Assembly (NCBI GenBank): GCA_964035545.1
Contig: OZ037771.1
Location: 3,523,128-3,587,127 of the forward strand
DNA: 64,000 nt
Source: Bugula neritina
Taxonomy: Eukaryota > Bryozoa > Gymnolaemata > Cheilostomatida > Bugulidae
Direction: 5' to 3'
The notes beneath the pieces were generated by a model. That model worked only from the letters and a program-made list of their open reading frames with translations. It was not told the origin of the DNA and did not search any database. Position numbers and translations under genes: made by a program. Position 1 is the first letter of the stretch; each line of letters starts with the position of its first letter. This document shows, in pieces, positions 43,619-54,943 of the stretch.

Positions 43619-43924
43619 CTTGGCAATGCTATGCAGATTAAACTTCAGCTAGCCAATGATACAAAAATTAAGACATTGTAAATAGTGTATGTACAAATGC
43701 ATTTAAAATTGCTTGATCTTCATCTAAAATAATATATTTTTTAGATAAATGGTAACTCCTACAAGCAATACATTCTGCGGGAAGAGTACGACAATGATTT
43801 GCTGCTTGGCAAAGGAGATGTGGTAGAGTGTGTGACAATACGTAGAGACATGATGCAGGTACAAATACCTGGAACAGGTATCAAAAGTTGGATACCTACA
43901 GATGTGCTAATCTCGTGTGATTAG
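23998..43924 (+). CDS. MCF2L: Dbl-family Rho guanine nucleotide exchange factor, MCF2L/DBS type
   Basis: Predicted activator of Rho-family GTPases at membranes. Exons: 23998-24085, 25102-25213, 27054-27147, 27709-27825, 28322-28438, 28699-28833, 29598-29731, 30150-30264, 30551-30670, 31002-31196, 32040-32228, 32691-32816, 34279-34377, 35127-35252, 36488-36583, 36762-36890, 37212-37298, 37778-37911, 38054-38120, 38660-38839, 39250-39429, 39876-40004, 40966-41166, 41622-41845, 41981-42104, 43745-43924. All phases close; 3498 nt, 1165 residues, close to vertebrate MCF2L. Order: Sec14/CRAL-TRIO (about 10-165), spectrin-like helices (about 200-410), Ser/Lys-rich linker (515-735), DH (735-923), PH (930-1050), SH3 (1110-1165). 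This order with one DH-PH separates it from Trio/Kalirin. The start follows a short uORF. The DH CR3 motif is not conserved, so exchange activity is uncertain. Confidence 0.93.
24848..24960. repeat. TG/TGC-rich microsatellite between duplicated flanks
   Basis: Compound GTGTGCTGTGTGCGTG sequence ending in (GA)n. About 40 bases on each side are related direct copies (CATATGCCATATACACCAAT near 24813 and CATATAACGCATACACCGCT near 24971). Confidence 0.85.
25102..28438 (+). CDS. MCF2L exons 2-5: Sec14/CRAL-TRIO domain
   Basis: Four exons complete a lipid-binding Sec14-like domain. Landmarks are DGYPIIFSLDG, CFVLDRRKSSWACVRKIYN, IVLLQPAGFFQKRYS and the closing EQLGGSVISCVDGFIQQRM, which match the order in vertebrate MCF2L. 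In that family the domain holds the protein at phosphoinositide-containing membranes and restrains activity; the same role here is inferred. Confidence 0.9.
28019..28084. repeat. (AT)n microsatellite
   Basis: Pure AT dinucleotides in MCF2L intron 4. Confidence 0.97.
28699..31196 (+). CDS. MCF2L exons 6-10: spectrin-like helical region
   Basis: Exons 6-10 encode helical, charged sequence with heptad character, for example SNRLDDLENAITDYWDKEER and EFMKLREFHDEFKV, followed by CKWLAQVWSSKL and VGPKCEELSRLHSLCTESL. Spacing of conserved Trp and Leu positions resembles the spectrin repeats between Sec14 and DH in MCF2L. Exon 6 is followed at once by a pentanucleotide array, and a SINE precedes exon 9. 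Confidence 0.85.
28838..29251. repeat. (TATAA)n pentanucleotide array at a splice donor
   Basis: About 410 bases of TATAA-family pentamers (TATAA, CATAA, TGTAA, TAGTA variants) start four bases after the GTGAGT donor of MCF2L exon 6. Long predicted Tyr/Ile/Leu frames across it are artefacts. Confidence 0.95.
30378..30545 (+). mobile_element. tRNA-derived SINE
   Basis: An A box (TGGTCTAATAGT, 30384-30395) and a B box (GGTTCAAGCTCC, 30427-30438) stand 43 bp apart, as in a tRNA gene, followed by an unrelated tail with an A-rich stretch. The insert fills most of MCF2L intron 8 and ends beside the acceptor of exon 9. Confidence 0.65.
32040..37911 (+). CDS. MCF2L exons 11-18: low-complexity linker
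   Basis: Eight exons, mostly phase 0, encode a Ser/Glu/Lys-rich, probably disordered linker with possible phosphorylation clusters (SKSRAPSLPALSFLKTPSAD, SSKRGESLGSVTSDTSSMMS, KWRRGSIKALKARFSKKKTR). Because most exons are phase 0 and a multiple of three long, each could be skipped without a frameshift. Exon 16 has two in-frame acceptors (36762 and 36804). Confidence 0.8.
34378..34507. repeat. 12-bp minisatellite starting at a splice donor
   Basis: Tandem TGTATTGCATTG/CCTATTGCATTG units begin within the GTGTGT donor of MCF2L exon 13 and continue about ten copies, so the repeat appears to have grown from the donor. Confidence 0.9.
38054..40004 (+). CDS. MCF2L exons 19-22: divergent DH domain
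   Basis: CR1 is recognisable (KLIEDLVESERKYADELKTV), as is the following LLFANLEELYEFSSKTFLPE and the FKEYCTSRSRAEVLLRQLAN helix. The normally near-invariant CR3 segment, which reads LLKPVQRITKY in DBS, reads LLLPARHMSSYN here, losing the Lys, Gln-Arg and Ile positions. Exon 22 (39876-40004) is preceded by four 31-bp copies of its own splice acceptor. Confidence 0.85.
38866..39090. repeat. (AGY)n trinucleotide array
   Basis: AGT/AGC trinucleotides in MCF2L intron 20, starting under 30 bases after the exon 20 donor. The poly-Leu frame on the other strand is a repeat artefact. Confidence 0.95.
39752..39885 (+). repeat. 31-bp minisatellite made of a splice acceptor
   Basis: Four exact-length 31-bp units (starts 39752, 39783, 39814, 39845) each end in ATTACAG; a fifth partial copy forms the first ten bases of MCF2L exon 22 (TCAATGTATA). 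Every unit therefore carries a copy of the exon's 3' splice site. 31 is not a multiple of three, so use of an upstream copy would shift the frame. Confidence 0.95.
40966..43924 (+). CDS. MCF2L exons 23-26: PH and SH3 domains
   Basis: The PH domain opens with HGSLLHQGRVQVAHDKKSNH, continues YVYLFEYCLVFCKIHED and ends in the helix containing EQPFWYENILFALNNC. An acidic segment (DVDMFDLDNDTDAFDEM) leads to a C-terminal SH3 fold seen as YILREEYDNDLLLGKGDVVE and SWIPTDVLIS just before the TAG stop at 43922-43924. A PH then terminal SH3 is the MCF2L layout. Confidence 0.88.
43488..43616. repeat. (TA)n microsatellite
   Basis: TATATAATAAATT units turning into pure TA repeats in the last MCF2L intron, about 130 bases before the SH3 exon. 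Confidence 0.97.
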
Positions 43925-45420
43925 TCTAAATTATAGCAGGTTTTAATATATGATATATTATACGCACATTGTCGTCACTTGTGCACCCTATTAAGTACTT
44001 TGTTAGGATAGCTATTTGCTCAATATCTAGTCATGCATGAATAGAACAATAAATCTATGTTCTTTTCAGACTATTTTCAATTAATAACATTGTAATATTT
44101 GTGATAGATAACATTTCTATATGCAAAACTTGTGCTTGTTCAAAATCTTTTTATAGTTGGACTTTTTTATTATCATATCGAGACATCTGATAGCCGTACC
44201 CTTCTTTTAATCATTTAAGTGTGTCAATTCCTGGTAATTTATTCTTTTGTATTACACTATAATTATTTCTTCTCATAACTTAAAGTTTATTACACAGTCA
44301 GTAAAAGCAATTACTGTTGACAATGTTTAGAAGGGCTATAAGTTTAGCTGAAGGAGTGTAGCTGCATGGCAGCTGCTGGGTGCTAGAAATTCTCTATGTA
44401 TTATTTTTATTACTTTCAATAAATCATCTATTCTCAGTTGCTTGGCCATTTTGATTTACAGACATTTTAAAAAAATTACCTGCAGTTTTCAGAACATGCA
44501 AACTCTACCAATAAATTTTGGTAACCAGCTATATTACTATTAAAGGCACACAACTAATGATCTACAAAATTAATGTAGGATACAGTCTAAAGAGGCATTG
44601 GAATATATGTACCTTTTAATTCATTGTTAGAGGGGCTAGAATGCTAATGAAGCAATTGGAGTTGCATGTACTTGAAGAAATAGAATTTTTAATTTAGAAA
44701 TGTTCATGTAGCTTGCGCACCAAGTGACTTCATACGGTGATAACTTCAAGTTAGGGTCCTAGGTTGGACTTTTTAGATACCAAAATTCAAATTACTACTT
44801 AGCAAAAAGCTGCTCTCACTTAGGTATGCCATGTATAATACATGATCTTTATTACATCAGCATTTGAATGAATACCCAAAGACCTATCAATGCACGAGCT
44901 TTAGATTTACTATGCAATACCAAAATTTTCTCAAGTGAATATAGTGCAGACGACCTCATAACCAAGAAACTAGGTTGAGCTAAGCTATTACCAGAATATA
45001 CCAGATTGTATCTGTTAACTTTGTTTATCAATGTTGTCGCACTGAGCAAGAAGCTGATAAGAAATAAGTCAGACTTATTTTTCGCAAAATGCTATTTTTT
45101 GTTAGATAATGTTAATGTTGTGAATATTAGTGAGCAGTTAGTAGCATAAAACATGACAGCATCTGAGAGAGTATATCGACTGAAGGTAAAACAATCAACA
45201 GCCACCTGGGACTACATACTGACCCAAATAGAAAAAGTTAACCAACATGGTGGGCACAACCCTAATTATTGAGATATAAAAAACAATAAAGTAATAAAAT
45301 AGCAAAAGATACCATTAGTACACTCACAACCCAAATAAGTTAAAAGAATTAGGTCATATATACATGCAATAACAACCAGCAGAATGACTTCATTGCACAA
45401 TATCTGTATTATCATCCAGT
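43925..45420. other. Convergent intergenic spacer
   Basis: 1.5 kb between the MCF2L stop (+) and the PLSCR stop (-), expected to hold both 3' UTRs. A minus-strand AATAAA (TTTATT at 44848-44853) could serve PLSCR. No coding sequence seen. Confidence 0.6.
44048..44053 (+). promoter_or_regulatory. Candidate MCF2L polyadenylation signal
   Basis: First AATAAA after the MCF2L stop codon, 124 bases downstream; another lies near 44418. Confidence 0.45.
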
Positions 45421-48400
45421 TTAGCTGAGCATGCCTGGTGCGTCCTTCTCCTCGTTACCTTTTTTCTCAAAGAACATAAAATCCTGCAACACACAAGCAG
45501 ATCATCAAAATAATACTTCAATAGTTGGGGGGGGGGGAGGGGGGGCTCTCATCAAATTCATGAATTGATTAAGACTGAACAATATAGTTTATTAGTACAA
45601 ATTTTATTTAATTTTAAAAGTTTTAAGCCTCGAGTATGAATAAAATATTGAAATGTTCAAAAAAATTAAATAAACTTCCAAATTATGGGGACCTAAATTT
45701 ATATTATAAAATTGAACATTTAGTTTATGTTTTCATTATTTAAATTAGGCCATGCAGCTGTTGGATCACGTGAATAATCTTCGGAGATAAACTACTCGGC
45801 TGCAATAATATTTACCAGATCACAATTAGCTGCATCAACTTACAATCAAAAAGGTAGCAGCTAGCGTAGTGGCCTTGACTCTCACGTCCAGGTCAATAGG
45901 GAAGGTAACTCCAAAATTGTCAGCATCAGTGAACGCTTCCTTGACCAGTCCGGACCACTGCTTGGAGATTCGGCCCACTGGACTGGACCCATCATGGGAA
46001 CTCACCTATAAATAGAAGAACTTGCCTGTAAATAGAAGAACTCACCTATAAATAGAAGAACTCACCTATAAATAGAAGAACTCACCTATAAATAGAAGGA
46101 CTAGCCTATAAATAGAAGGACTACCCTATAAATAGAAGAACTCACCTATAAATAGAAGGACTACCCTATAAATAGAAGAACTCACCTATAAATAGAAGGA
46201 CTACCCTATAAATAGAAGAACTCACCTATAACTGGTCTATAAATATTATGAAAAACCTACTAATATATATGAAAACTCATTTATGAATAAAAGAACTGAA
46301 GCTAAGCATATCATAAATTCCTAATTTAGCAAGGCAATATATGCAGGTAAATAATCTTGCCTCACATAAAATATAAACATAATGTACTGCAAAATATCCC
46401 TCCAAGAGGTAATGTGCTGAGAACATATGAGTCAACATGCCACTTGAATAGTATTGTGAGTATGACTGTGAAATGGGAATAAGACTGTGAGTATAACTGT
46501 GAGTATGACTGTGAGTATGAGTGTGAGTATGACTGTGAGTTGTGAGTATGACTGTGAGTATGACTGTGAGTTGTGAGTATGACTGTGAGTTGTGAGTATG
46601 ACTGTGAGTATGACTGTGAGTTGTGAGTATGACTGTGAGTATGACTGTGAGTTGTGAGTATGACTGTGAGTATGACTGTGAGTTGTGAGTATGACTGTGA
46701 GTTGTGAGCATCACTGTGGATTACAATTCTTATAGACACTCAGACTAGACGTACAAAACACTGAAAACATGATAGAAGTTGGGGGTATTTTGAAAGGCCA
46801 TTATACTAACTCAATACAAAATAAATTGTAACCCACAGCAACGCAGATCTAAGTCTAAAGTGTGCTGATCCTTGCTAGGTCAAGAAAGATATAGACTGAG
46901 TCAGTGTAAATATTTTATGCTATCTTTTTCCAGGAGTTTAGACTATAATTTAATCACATGACCCGATAAGCTGGACTCACGTCAAACTCGACATCTCCAC
47001 AGATGCTGCAGGTTAAGCACGGCCCGTCTATTCTCAATACGTCCTCCCCGGCAGCATTCTGTATCCAGAACTTGGGCTTACAAATACTCCAGCCTTGTTT
47101 CACGTAACCAATGACTTCGCCAGGGGGTGCTTGTACTTCCACCCGCTGTCAAAAAGCAAATAAAAATCGACATTTAAACTTTGGTGCTAAAATAGCAGCA
47201 TAGTACACTCTCTGCACACCATTTCATAAAGGCTAATTTACAGCTTGTGCTGCATTTTAACAAAATTTAGGCATTGATTTAGCCTTTGAACAACAATTTA
47301 TAAGACAACAGCAAATTCTATGTCAAAACAGATCACAGATTTGCAAAAATCATATATGAAAGTAAAATCATATCACCAGACTACAAGATAAGACTTATCA
47401 GCAAAATAAACCCACAAACTGTGAGTTTTGTCCAGTGCCAAATATTTAGTCATGAATAACCAATTTGGAATATCACCTTTAAAATGATAAATTTCGCTTC
47501 TAGTTTAATCAAAATGTCCTTTATTGTACAAGCACTTGATAACTATTAAGTTTTACTAGGAATACAATCTTTTGTAATATTACATATGGAAATGGCACAC
47601 TAGCTGCTTGAGTGAAAGTAACACATAGTTTAAGCTGACATATTATACTACAGTAACTGAAAACAAAAACCGGTTTAATAATGTGCGTCATTATCAGCAG
47701 TTGAAAGGAGAAAGATTGACAGTTTATACAAACAGAGCTATTATGGTAGATTGTGGAGCACAACGCTATCACTAATACTACATATCATTAGTAGTACACT
47801 GCAGTGGTTAAGGCAGACATGTTAGCACTGCATTATAGCAAGATAAGGTAACCACAAACAAATCAGCCCATAGCAACAGCAAACATTGAGAACTCAGATT
47901 ATCAAAGCTTAGTAAGTGAACCAGGCAAGCAGCTGTAGCCATGGGAAGGGATGTTGGAGAATAAGCAACTAGGAGCAGTAGTGGAAAGATTAAGATAGCC
48001 TAAGTTCTTAAACTTGTTTTAATAAATTTTGGTTTGGGGCGAGGATTGAAATTCTCGTGAGAACATAACTTCTTATGCTACATTTCTAATCTAAAACACA
48101 GGCTTTTCTCAATTTCTCCATTACTACACCGCCCTCAGGAAATGATGATGTAAGAGGTTAGTTGTTGAATCTGGAGTTATTCTACCCATGCTACAAGTTG
48201 ATGATGGGGACTGCTCTACCCCTACTAGAGAGAAATATGCGATAAAGAAAACAGGCGTTGCATAAGTTGAGAGCAATAACCAACAGAACTCATGCGACTA
48301 TTTCCCAGTCCCATCACCGCCATGACCAAAACACCTTAAAGCAGACAAGGTTGATCTCTAGCTGTATTAGTACGGAATACACAGTCCAGAGCTTGAGCCA

Positions 48401-51375
48401 TTGATCAGGTGTCTATGGAAGTTACCTGCAGGAAACACGGACACCAACACGTGCTGCATCGTAGAGGGCGACTCAGATGCATCACCTCGCGCTGGTTATT
48501 GTCCAGAATCTTTATATCAAAAGGTCTGGAAGCTCCACATACGTTACGACTGCAGCAGTCGTTGTCTGAAGGCAGATACAGCAAGTTTAGAGATCAGTGC
48601 AGAGAAAAGAGAGTGGAGAGAGCAGTGTGGAGAGAGCCAACCAGATAGGAGGTTCTGGTCCATGAAATATGGAGAATACTGAACACGAGCACACAAATCC
48701 AACAATACAGAGCTTAGGGTAGTAAACTCGACCGAATAAGCCAACAGATAGTCAAACAAACTGAGAGATAAAACTGTGAATTAAAGGATAGGGACTAGAA
48801 GATCACGGAATACGACTGAAAGACATAGAGACACTTTCAATGGAGCTAAGAACTTAAGCAATTCGTAGCAACATAAAAACAGTTCAGCAAAAAACCGAAA
48901 GAAGGGAAATAATAAGTGTGAAAACAAAGAAAACCAAAACGCAGTAAAAGCAGCATGCTAATAGATAGGTGAAAGTCAACATGCGGCGGTGAGAATCAAA
49001 CTAGCACGCTATTGGCTCATCACCTGGAGACAACATGGACACCAGCATGTGCTGCATCGCAATGGACGCTCTAATCGCATCACTTCGCGATTTGTGTTGT
49101 CTAAAATCTTTATTTCAAAAGGGCGAGACGGCCCGCAGATGTTTCTAGTGCAGCAGTTAGTATCTGTAAACACAATGCTAGGCGAATGAGTATTAAGCTG
49201 CCAACACAAACAATAATATAAACAGTAAATGTAACTTTTTAAATCGGACACAGTATCAGGTTTACATTACAAACGAATAAAATGATGGGAAGATATCCAA
49301 TTGAAACAGTGCAATGTACACAAATGTTGTTAGCATAAAATATTTGAAGAAGAATTAAGTTGCAAAAGTCAAACACAACTTTTACTGTTGGCGCCTACAG
49401 TAGTTTAACTTGCCACAAGAAGTGTGGAGGGACAACTCCCGTATTGCAAACTACAATCACTGCTGATTAAGATAATAAACCTGTACAGTTATTCTTATCT
49501 TCAAATTCAAGTAAATGCTCAAACTGCTGATAAGGCAACCAAATATTTATCTTATTATCAGAATGAGTTGACTGATAGCTTATTGATTTACTCCCACCAC
49601 ATTAATGATTCGCTCAGATAACTATATCTATTGATACATTAACTTGTCTATATTATACTGTATAAGGTGATATAGTTAAAGAGTATATATACAATAGAAA
49701 GTGATTTAGTTAAAGAGTATATATACTATACACAGTTAATTAGTTACAGAGTATATAAACTGTATACAATGAGAGAGATAGAAATTGTATACATTATTTA
49801 CGTTGCTAACCTTCAGCTGCTAAGTAGACCCGCTGTCCCATGCTGTTCTTGATATCATACTTGTTGTTAGTCTCAAAACCAATAAATGCTGAAATAAACA
49901 CACATGGCCGTTAGAAAATCATTGATATATTTTCAAGACTTAATTAAATACTTTCACCAAAATAGTTATGTCTGAAAATACATTGCATTATGTCTGTTAG
50001 CAAATAAAGAACCCTTAGAATTTGCAACAATACACCTACATTAAAATTAAAACTCATGTTATCGTATACCAAGATTACAACTTGATGAACCTGGACTAGT
50101 CTCAACTGCATATTATTCTCTATTATACTAAATCATCAAAAGTGGGAGTGTGCTAATTTTTGACCTTAATAAACACTACACAAACATACACCAAACATTC
50201 ATGATCAACCGCAATGCCAATTCACAGAATTTATACTCCCTTTATTTCTCAAATACAACACACTCGTAGTCACAAGATAAAACGTGTGTGCTACAACTTT
50301 TATTTATAAGAATGAGATACCAACAAGAGTTGTAATTATCTCCCCTGTATAGCCTACCTTCCACCAATTCAGTCTGCTGATGAACAAGAAGTTGATCCAC
50401 TAAGGCTAGATATTCCAAACCCGGAGGACAGTTGGGAGGGGCTTGTGGAGCTGCCATCCATTGTGCTACAAACACATAGGAATTGCAGCTATAATCCCTA
50501 TTTTATTGGAATTTCCATTGTAGGTTAAAAATGGGAATAGCGAAAATAAGAACAATAAAAGACATTTACTGTACTATTTTTCAGTGGTTGGGGTGAGAGG
50601 GGGGTATGGTGCAAGATATCATGCAAAGGGTAATGGTTGCACAATCCAATGACAAAATAAACTAATGACAAAATAATAAATACTTTGCAGTCAACATATG
50701 AACATAAAGCAAGATACAACTTTGCTAAAAATACTTCGTAAGAATTTAGCAAAAATATTGAAATGTCATTTCTAAATTAAATCTAATCGATATTGCCTAG
50801 CTTATTCAGCAATGTACAGCACCATTGAATAAATTAAACCAGTAAATAATTACAACAGACAAATAGATTGCTGGCAACATAAGTAACTTAGTAACTCAGA
50901 GTGAATACTGAAAAACATTCATCCAGTATGATTTCACCAGGCATAGCCAGACATTGGTTAGTAATGCATTCTTTAACTCAACAGTATTGATCAATACAAG
51001 CATGAAAATCAATGTTTTATTAGAGGGGTGAACGACCTAGTGAAACCTCAGCCCATCTGATGCAATAGATAGATATTAGTGCACAACTGTTGACCCTGTA
51101 TTACAGACTACAGCTATCTGAAGACAGTAAGCACTAATGCTGGTACATATTTTATTGTAACTTCAGTGTTGGATGAACTTTTAGTTACAATTAAACTTCA
51201 CCAAACATATTCAAACATAATAGCTATTTCATTAAAAATACATTTTACAATGGGAAATCGAATAGAAAGAGAGCCAATATTATTTTTCAGAGAAAAATTT
51301 ACAACTAATTAACAACTTGCTAAGTTAATACTGACTTGCCATGGGTTGTCCGGTCACTGGTGGTGCGACGGCCAT
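45421..51375 (-). CDS. PLSCR: Phospholipid scramblase (PLSCR family)
   Basis: Ca2+-activated lipid-scrambling family at the plasma membrane, with nuclear roles in vertebrates. Minus-strand exons: 51375-51336, 50465-50358, 49888-49811, then one of 49163-49024 or 48565-48426, then 47145-46981, 46005-45844, 45483-45421. With one alternative exon the frame closes at 251 residues (human PLSCR1 has 318; the difference is the N-terminal Pro-rich part). Landmarks: [39 protein letters not shown], the Cys cluster CSTCWCPCC (112-120), [10 protein letters not shown] (188-197, where PLSCR1 has its nuclear import signal), the Ca-binding-like [12 protein letters not shown] (204-215) and the C-terminal hydrophobic segment ending FLIDFMFFE. 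The start exon has an acceptor at 51398 and stays open upstream, so further 5' exons may exist. Confidence 0.95.
46001..46230 (-). repeat. 20-bp minisatellite made of a 3' splice site
   Basis: Exact 20-bp period, about 11.5 copies. On the gene strand the unit is TTCTTCTATTTATAGGTGAG: a pyrimidine-rich tract, an AG acceptor and a GTGAG donor-like run. The copy nearest the exon forms the real acceptor (TATAG, 46006) and the first five bases of the PLSCR exon at 46005. Variants change GGTGAG to GGGTAG, GGCTAG or GGCAAG but keep the acceptor. Confidence 0.96.
46450..46712. repeat. 12-bp minisatellite (GAGTATGACTGT)n
   Basis: About 260 bases of 12-bp units with an interspersed TTGT variant, in the PLSCR intron between 46981 and 46005. 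His/Thr/Ser frames on the minus strand are artefacts. Confidence 0.95.
47971..48132. mobile_element. MITE copy 2
   Basis: About 162 bp in the PLSCR intron after the alternative exons. Its sequence aligns with the reverse complement of 16642-16802 over most of its length (for example TTGAAATTCTC, ACATAACTTCTTATGCTACA and CTCAATTTCTCCATTACTAC). Confidence 0.65.
48426..48565 (-). CDS. PLSCR alternative exon, copy 2
   Basis: 140 nt, acceptor CCTTCAG, donor CAG|GTAACT. Encodes [20 protein letters not shown] and ends [12 protein letters not shown]. By hand alignment it differs from copy 1 at 11 of 46 positions, all substitutions, with no stop. The last Cys of the cluster is Phe. Intact splice sites and conservative changes argue against a dead copy. 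Confidence 0.9.
49024..49163 (-). CDS. PLSCR alternative exon, copy 1
   Basis: 140 nt, acceptor TTTACAG, donor CAG|GTGATG. Encodes residues 77-122 beginning [20 protein letters not shown] and ending [12 protein letters not shown], the complete palmitoylation-type Cys cluster. Same length and phases as the exon at 48426-48565. Confidence 0.93.
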
Positions 51376-51397
51376 CTTACTTTTCTGAATATTATTC

Positions 51398-53133
51398 CTG
51401 CAACACAAATAATAAAATTCTAGTTTCTAGATTTCTTAAAACAAAACTAAATAACTTTCCTGTAGTGATTATCCATAGCTACAAATACTTACCTTTTATT
51501 TAAAATACAACTACCATATTATGTATGTATCAAAAATATATACTTTTTGAAAAAAACTAATTGATTTCCTGACTTTTACACTTAGTATATAGAATAAGAT
51601 ATATAGAACAGTTGTATATATTCTTATATAAATTCCTATTTCTATCAAGAAAAACTCTATATATTTAGGGGTTTTTAGTTGGATTACATTACTAGGACTA
51701 GGCGTAATACTCAGGAGAGAAAATGCTAACTAAAAATTTGCAATAAAAAATCGGTGACTGACAGTGAAATTAATATGTAAAGCATATGACAAACGAACAT
51801 TAGATATAAAAGAACAGCATTGATATTTGCAGGCAAGATATTTAGCAGAGCAGCCTCGACAAAATGAAGAAACCGAACTATACACCATTATAGTAATAAA
51901 CTAATAACTGTCTGCATTTGTGAATACAAAGACAAGAGTTTCACATTTTTAAACAGGAACAGCAAAAACCGAAAATTCAAATGGTTAATCCACTCTCCCT
52001 CAATACAAATAACTATTGATAATTACAATAAACATATCAATTGTTATAATAATTATAAATTATATTACATAAAATAAAAAATGACACTCAATGATTTACT
52101 CAATGCCATAATTATAATAATCATAATGAATTATTGAATATTTCAGTGTATTTTTTACTATTATAGTAATATTAATAGTACTAGCATTACAACAAATACA
52201 ATTTGAATCTATTCACTATCATTACTATTACTATTAGTATTATTAATTGCTAATAACACCAACACTAAAAGTAATAGCCAATAGTCATAGACCACAGGCA
52301 ACAACTAATAACTAACCCTAACGGTAATAGTAACACTAATAGTAATAGTAATTACTAATAAGGCAAGAACTATAAGATTAAGTATAACATAAGTATAACT
52401 TATAGTAATACTAATACTAATAGTAATAGTAATAGTAATAGTAATACTATAAATAAGTAGTACTTTTATTTTATTGATACTAAGAATAAGCAACTTAAGT
52501 TACAGTAATACTAATAGTATAAATATATTCATAAAATAAATGTAATAATAATAATAAAATTTATAAGTATGAATATCATTATTTATACTACTACTAGTAT
52601 TATTACTACTACTAGTACAGTACTAGTCTAGGTCTATTAATTGTAAATTTAATATTTATATTCATAATGTCAATGATAATCATAATGATAATGATAATAT
52701 TATTCCTATTCATAATGAATAAATATAATTGATAACAACAAATATAATATAAACAATAATAATAATAATATTGATATTATATATAATTAAAATTTATTTA
52801 GTTTATCTCCATCATGAAGTGAAAATGGTTATCATTATGATCATGATCATGATGAGTGATGATCATCATCCTGATGATGATGATCATGATGATCAATCAT
52901 CACTGTTCATGATAAATAAAAGAATTGGTCAGCATGATAGAATAAAAAAAAGTTTGATATATTATAAAGAGTTGCATTTGATGTACTGCTAAGAGCGATT
53001 TGAGGTTGAAATTTACAACTTAACACTGACACAGAGAGTGAGTGGGTGTAACACCAACTGTCTTACTCGGATAAATTCAACTTCTTACTATACTATTTAG
53101 GTCAAAGTGCTAGTAGACTGAGAAACAGCTTAA
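51398..53133. other. AT-rich region upstream of PLSCR, simple repeats
   Basis: Presumed PLSCR 5' intron or flank. Blocks of TAGTAA-type repeats (about 52312-52560) and a GATGATCATGAT block (about 52830-52905) occur. No further PLSCR exon could be recognised. Confidence 0.5.
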
Positions 53134-53141
53134 CAATAATG

Positions 53142-54935
<1,794 letters not shown>

Positions 54936-54943
54936 CAATAATG

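Noticed and set aside
46001-46230. CRISPR-like array of 20-bp units
   Set aside because: Units are contiguous with no spacers, in a eukaryotic intron; it is a minisatellite derived from a splice site.
46277-46739. His/Ser/Thr-rich frames on the minus strand
   Set aside because: Products of the 12-bp minisatellite in a PLSCR intron; no splice-linked partner.
48401-48682. Plus-strand open frames over the alternative exons
   Set aside because: Antisense shadows of the PLSCR minus-strand exons, which match the family strongly.
51331-51340. Possible GC-AG intron after the PLSCR start exon (ATG|GCAAGT)
   Set aside because: It breaks the frame with the next exon; the GT donor at 51335 (CAA|GTCAGT) keeps the frame.
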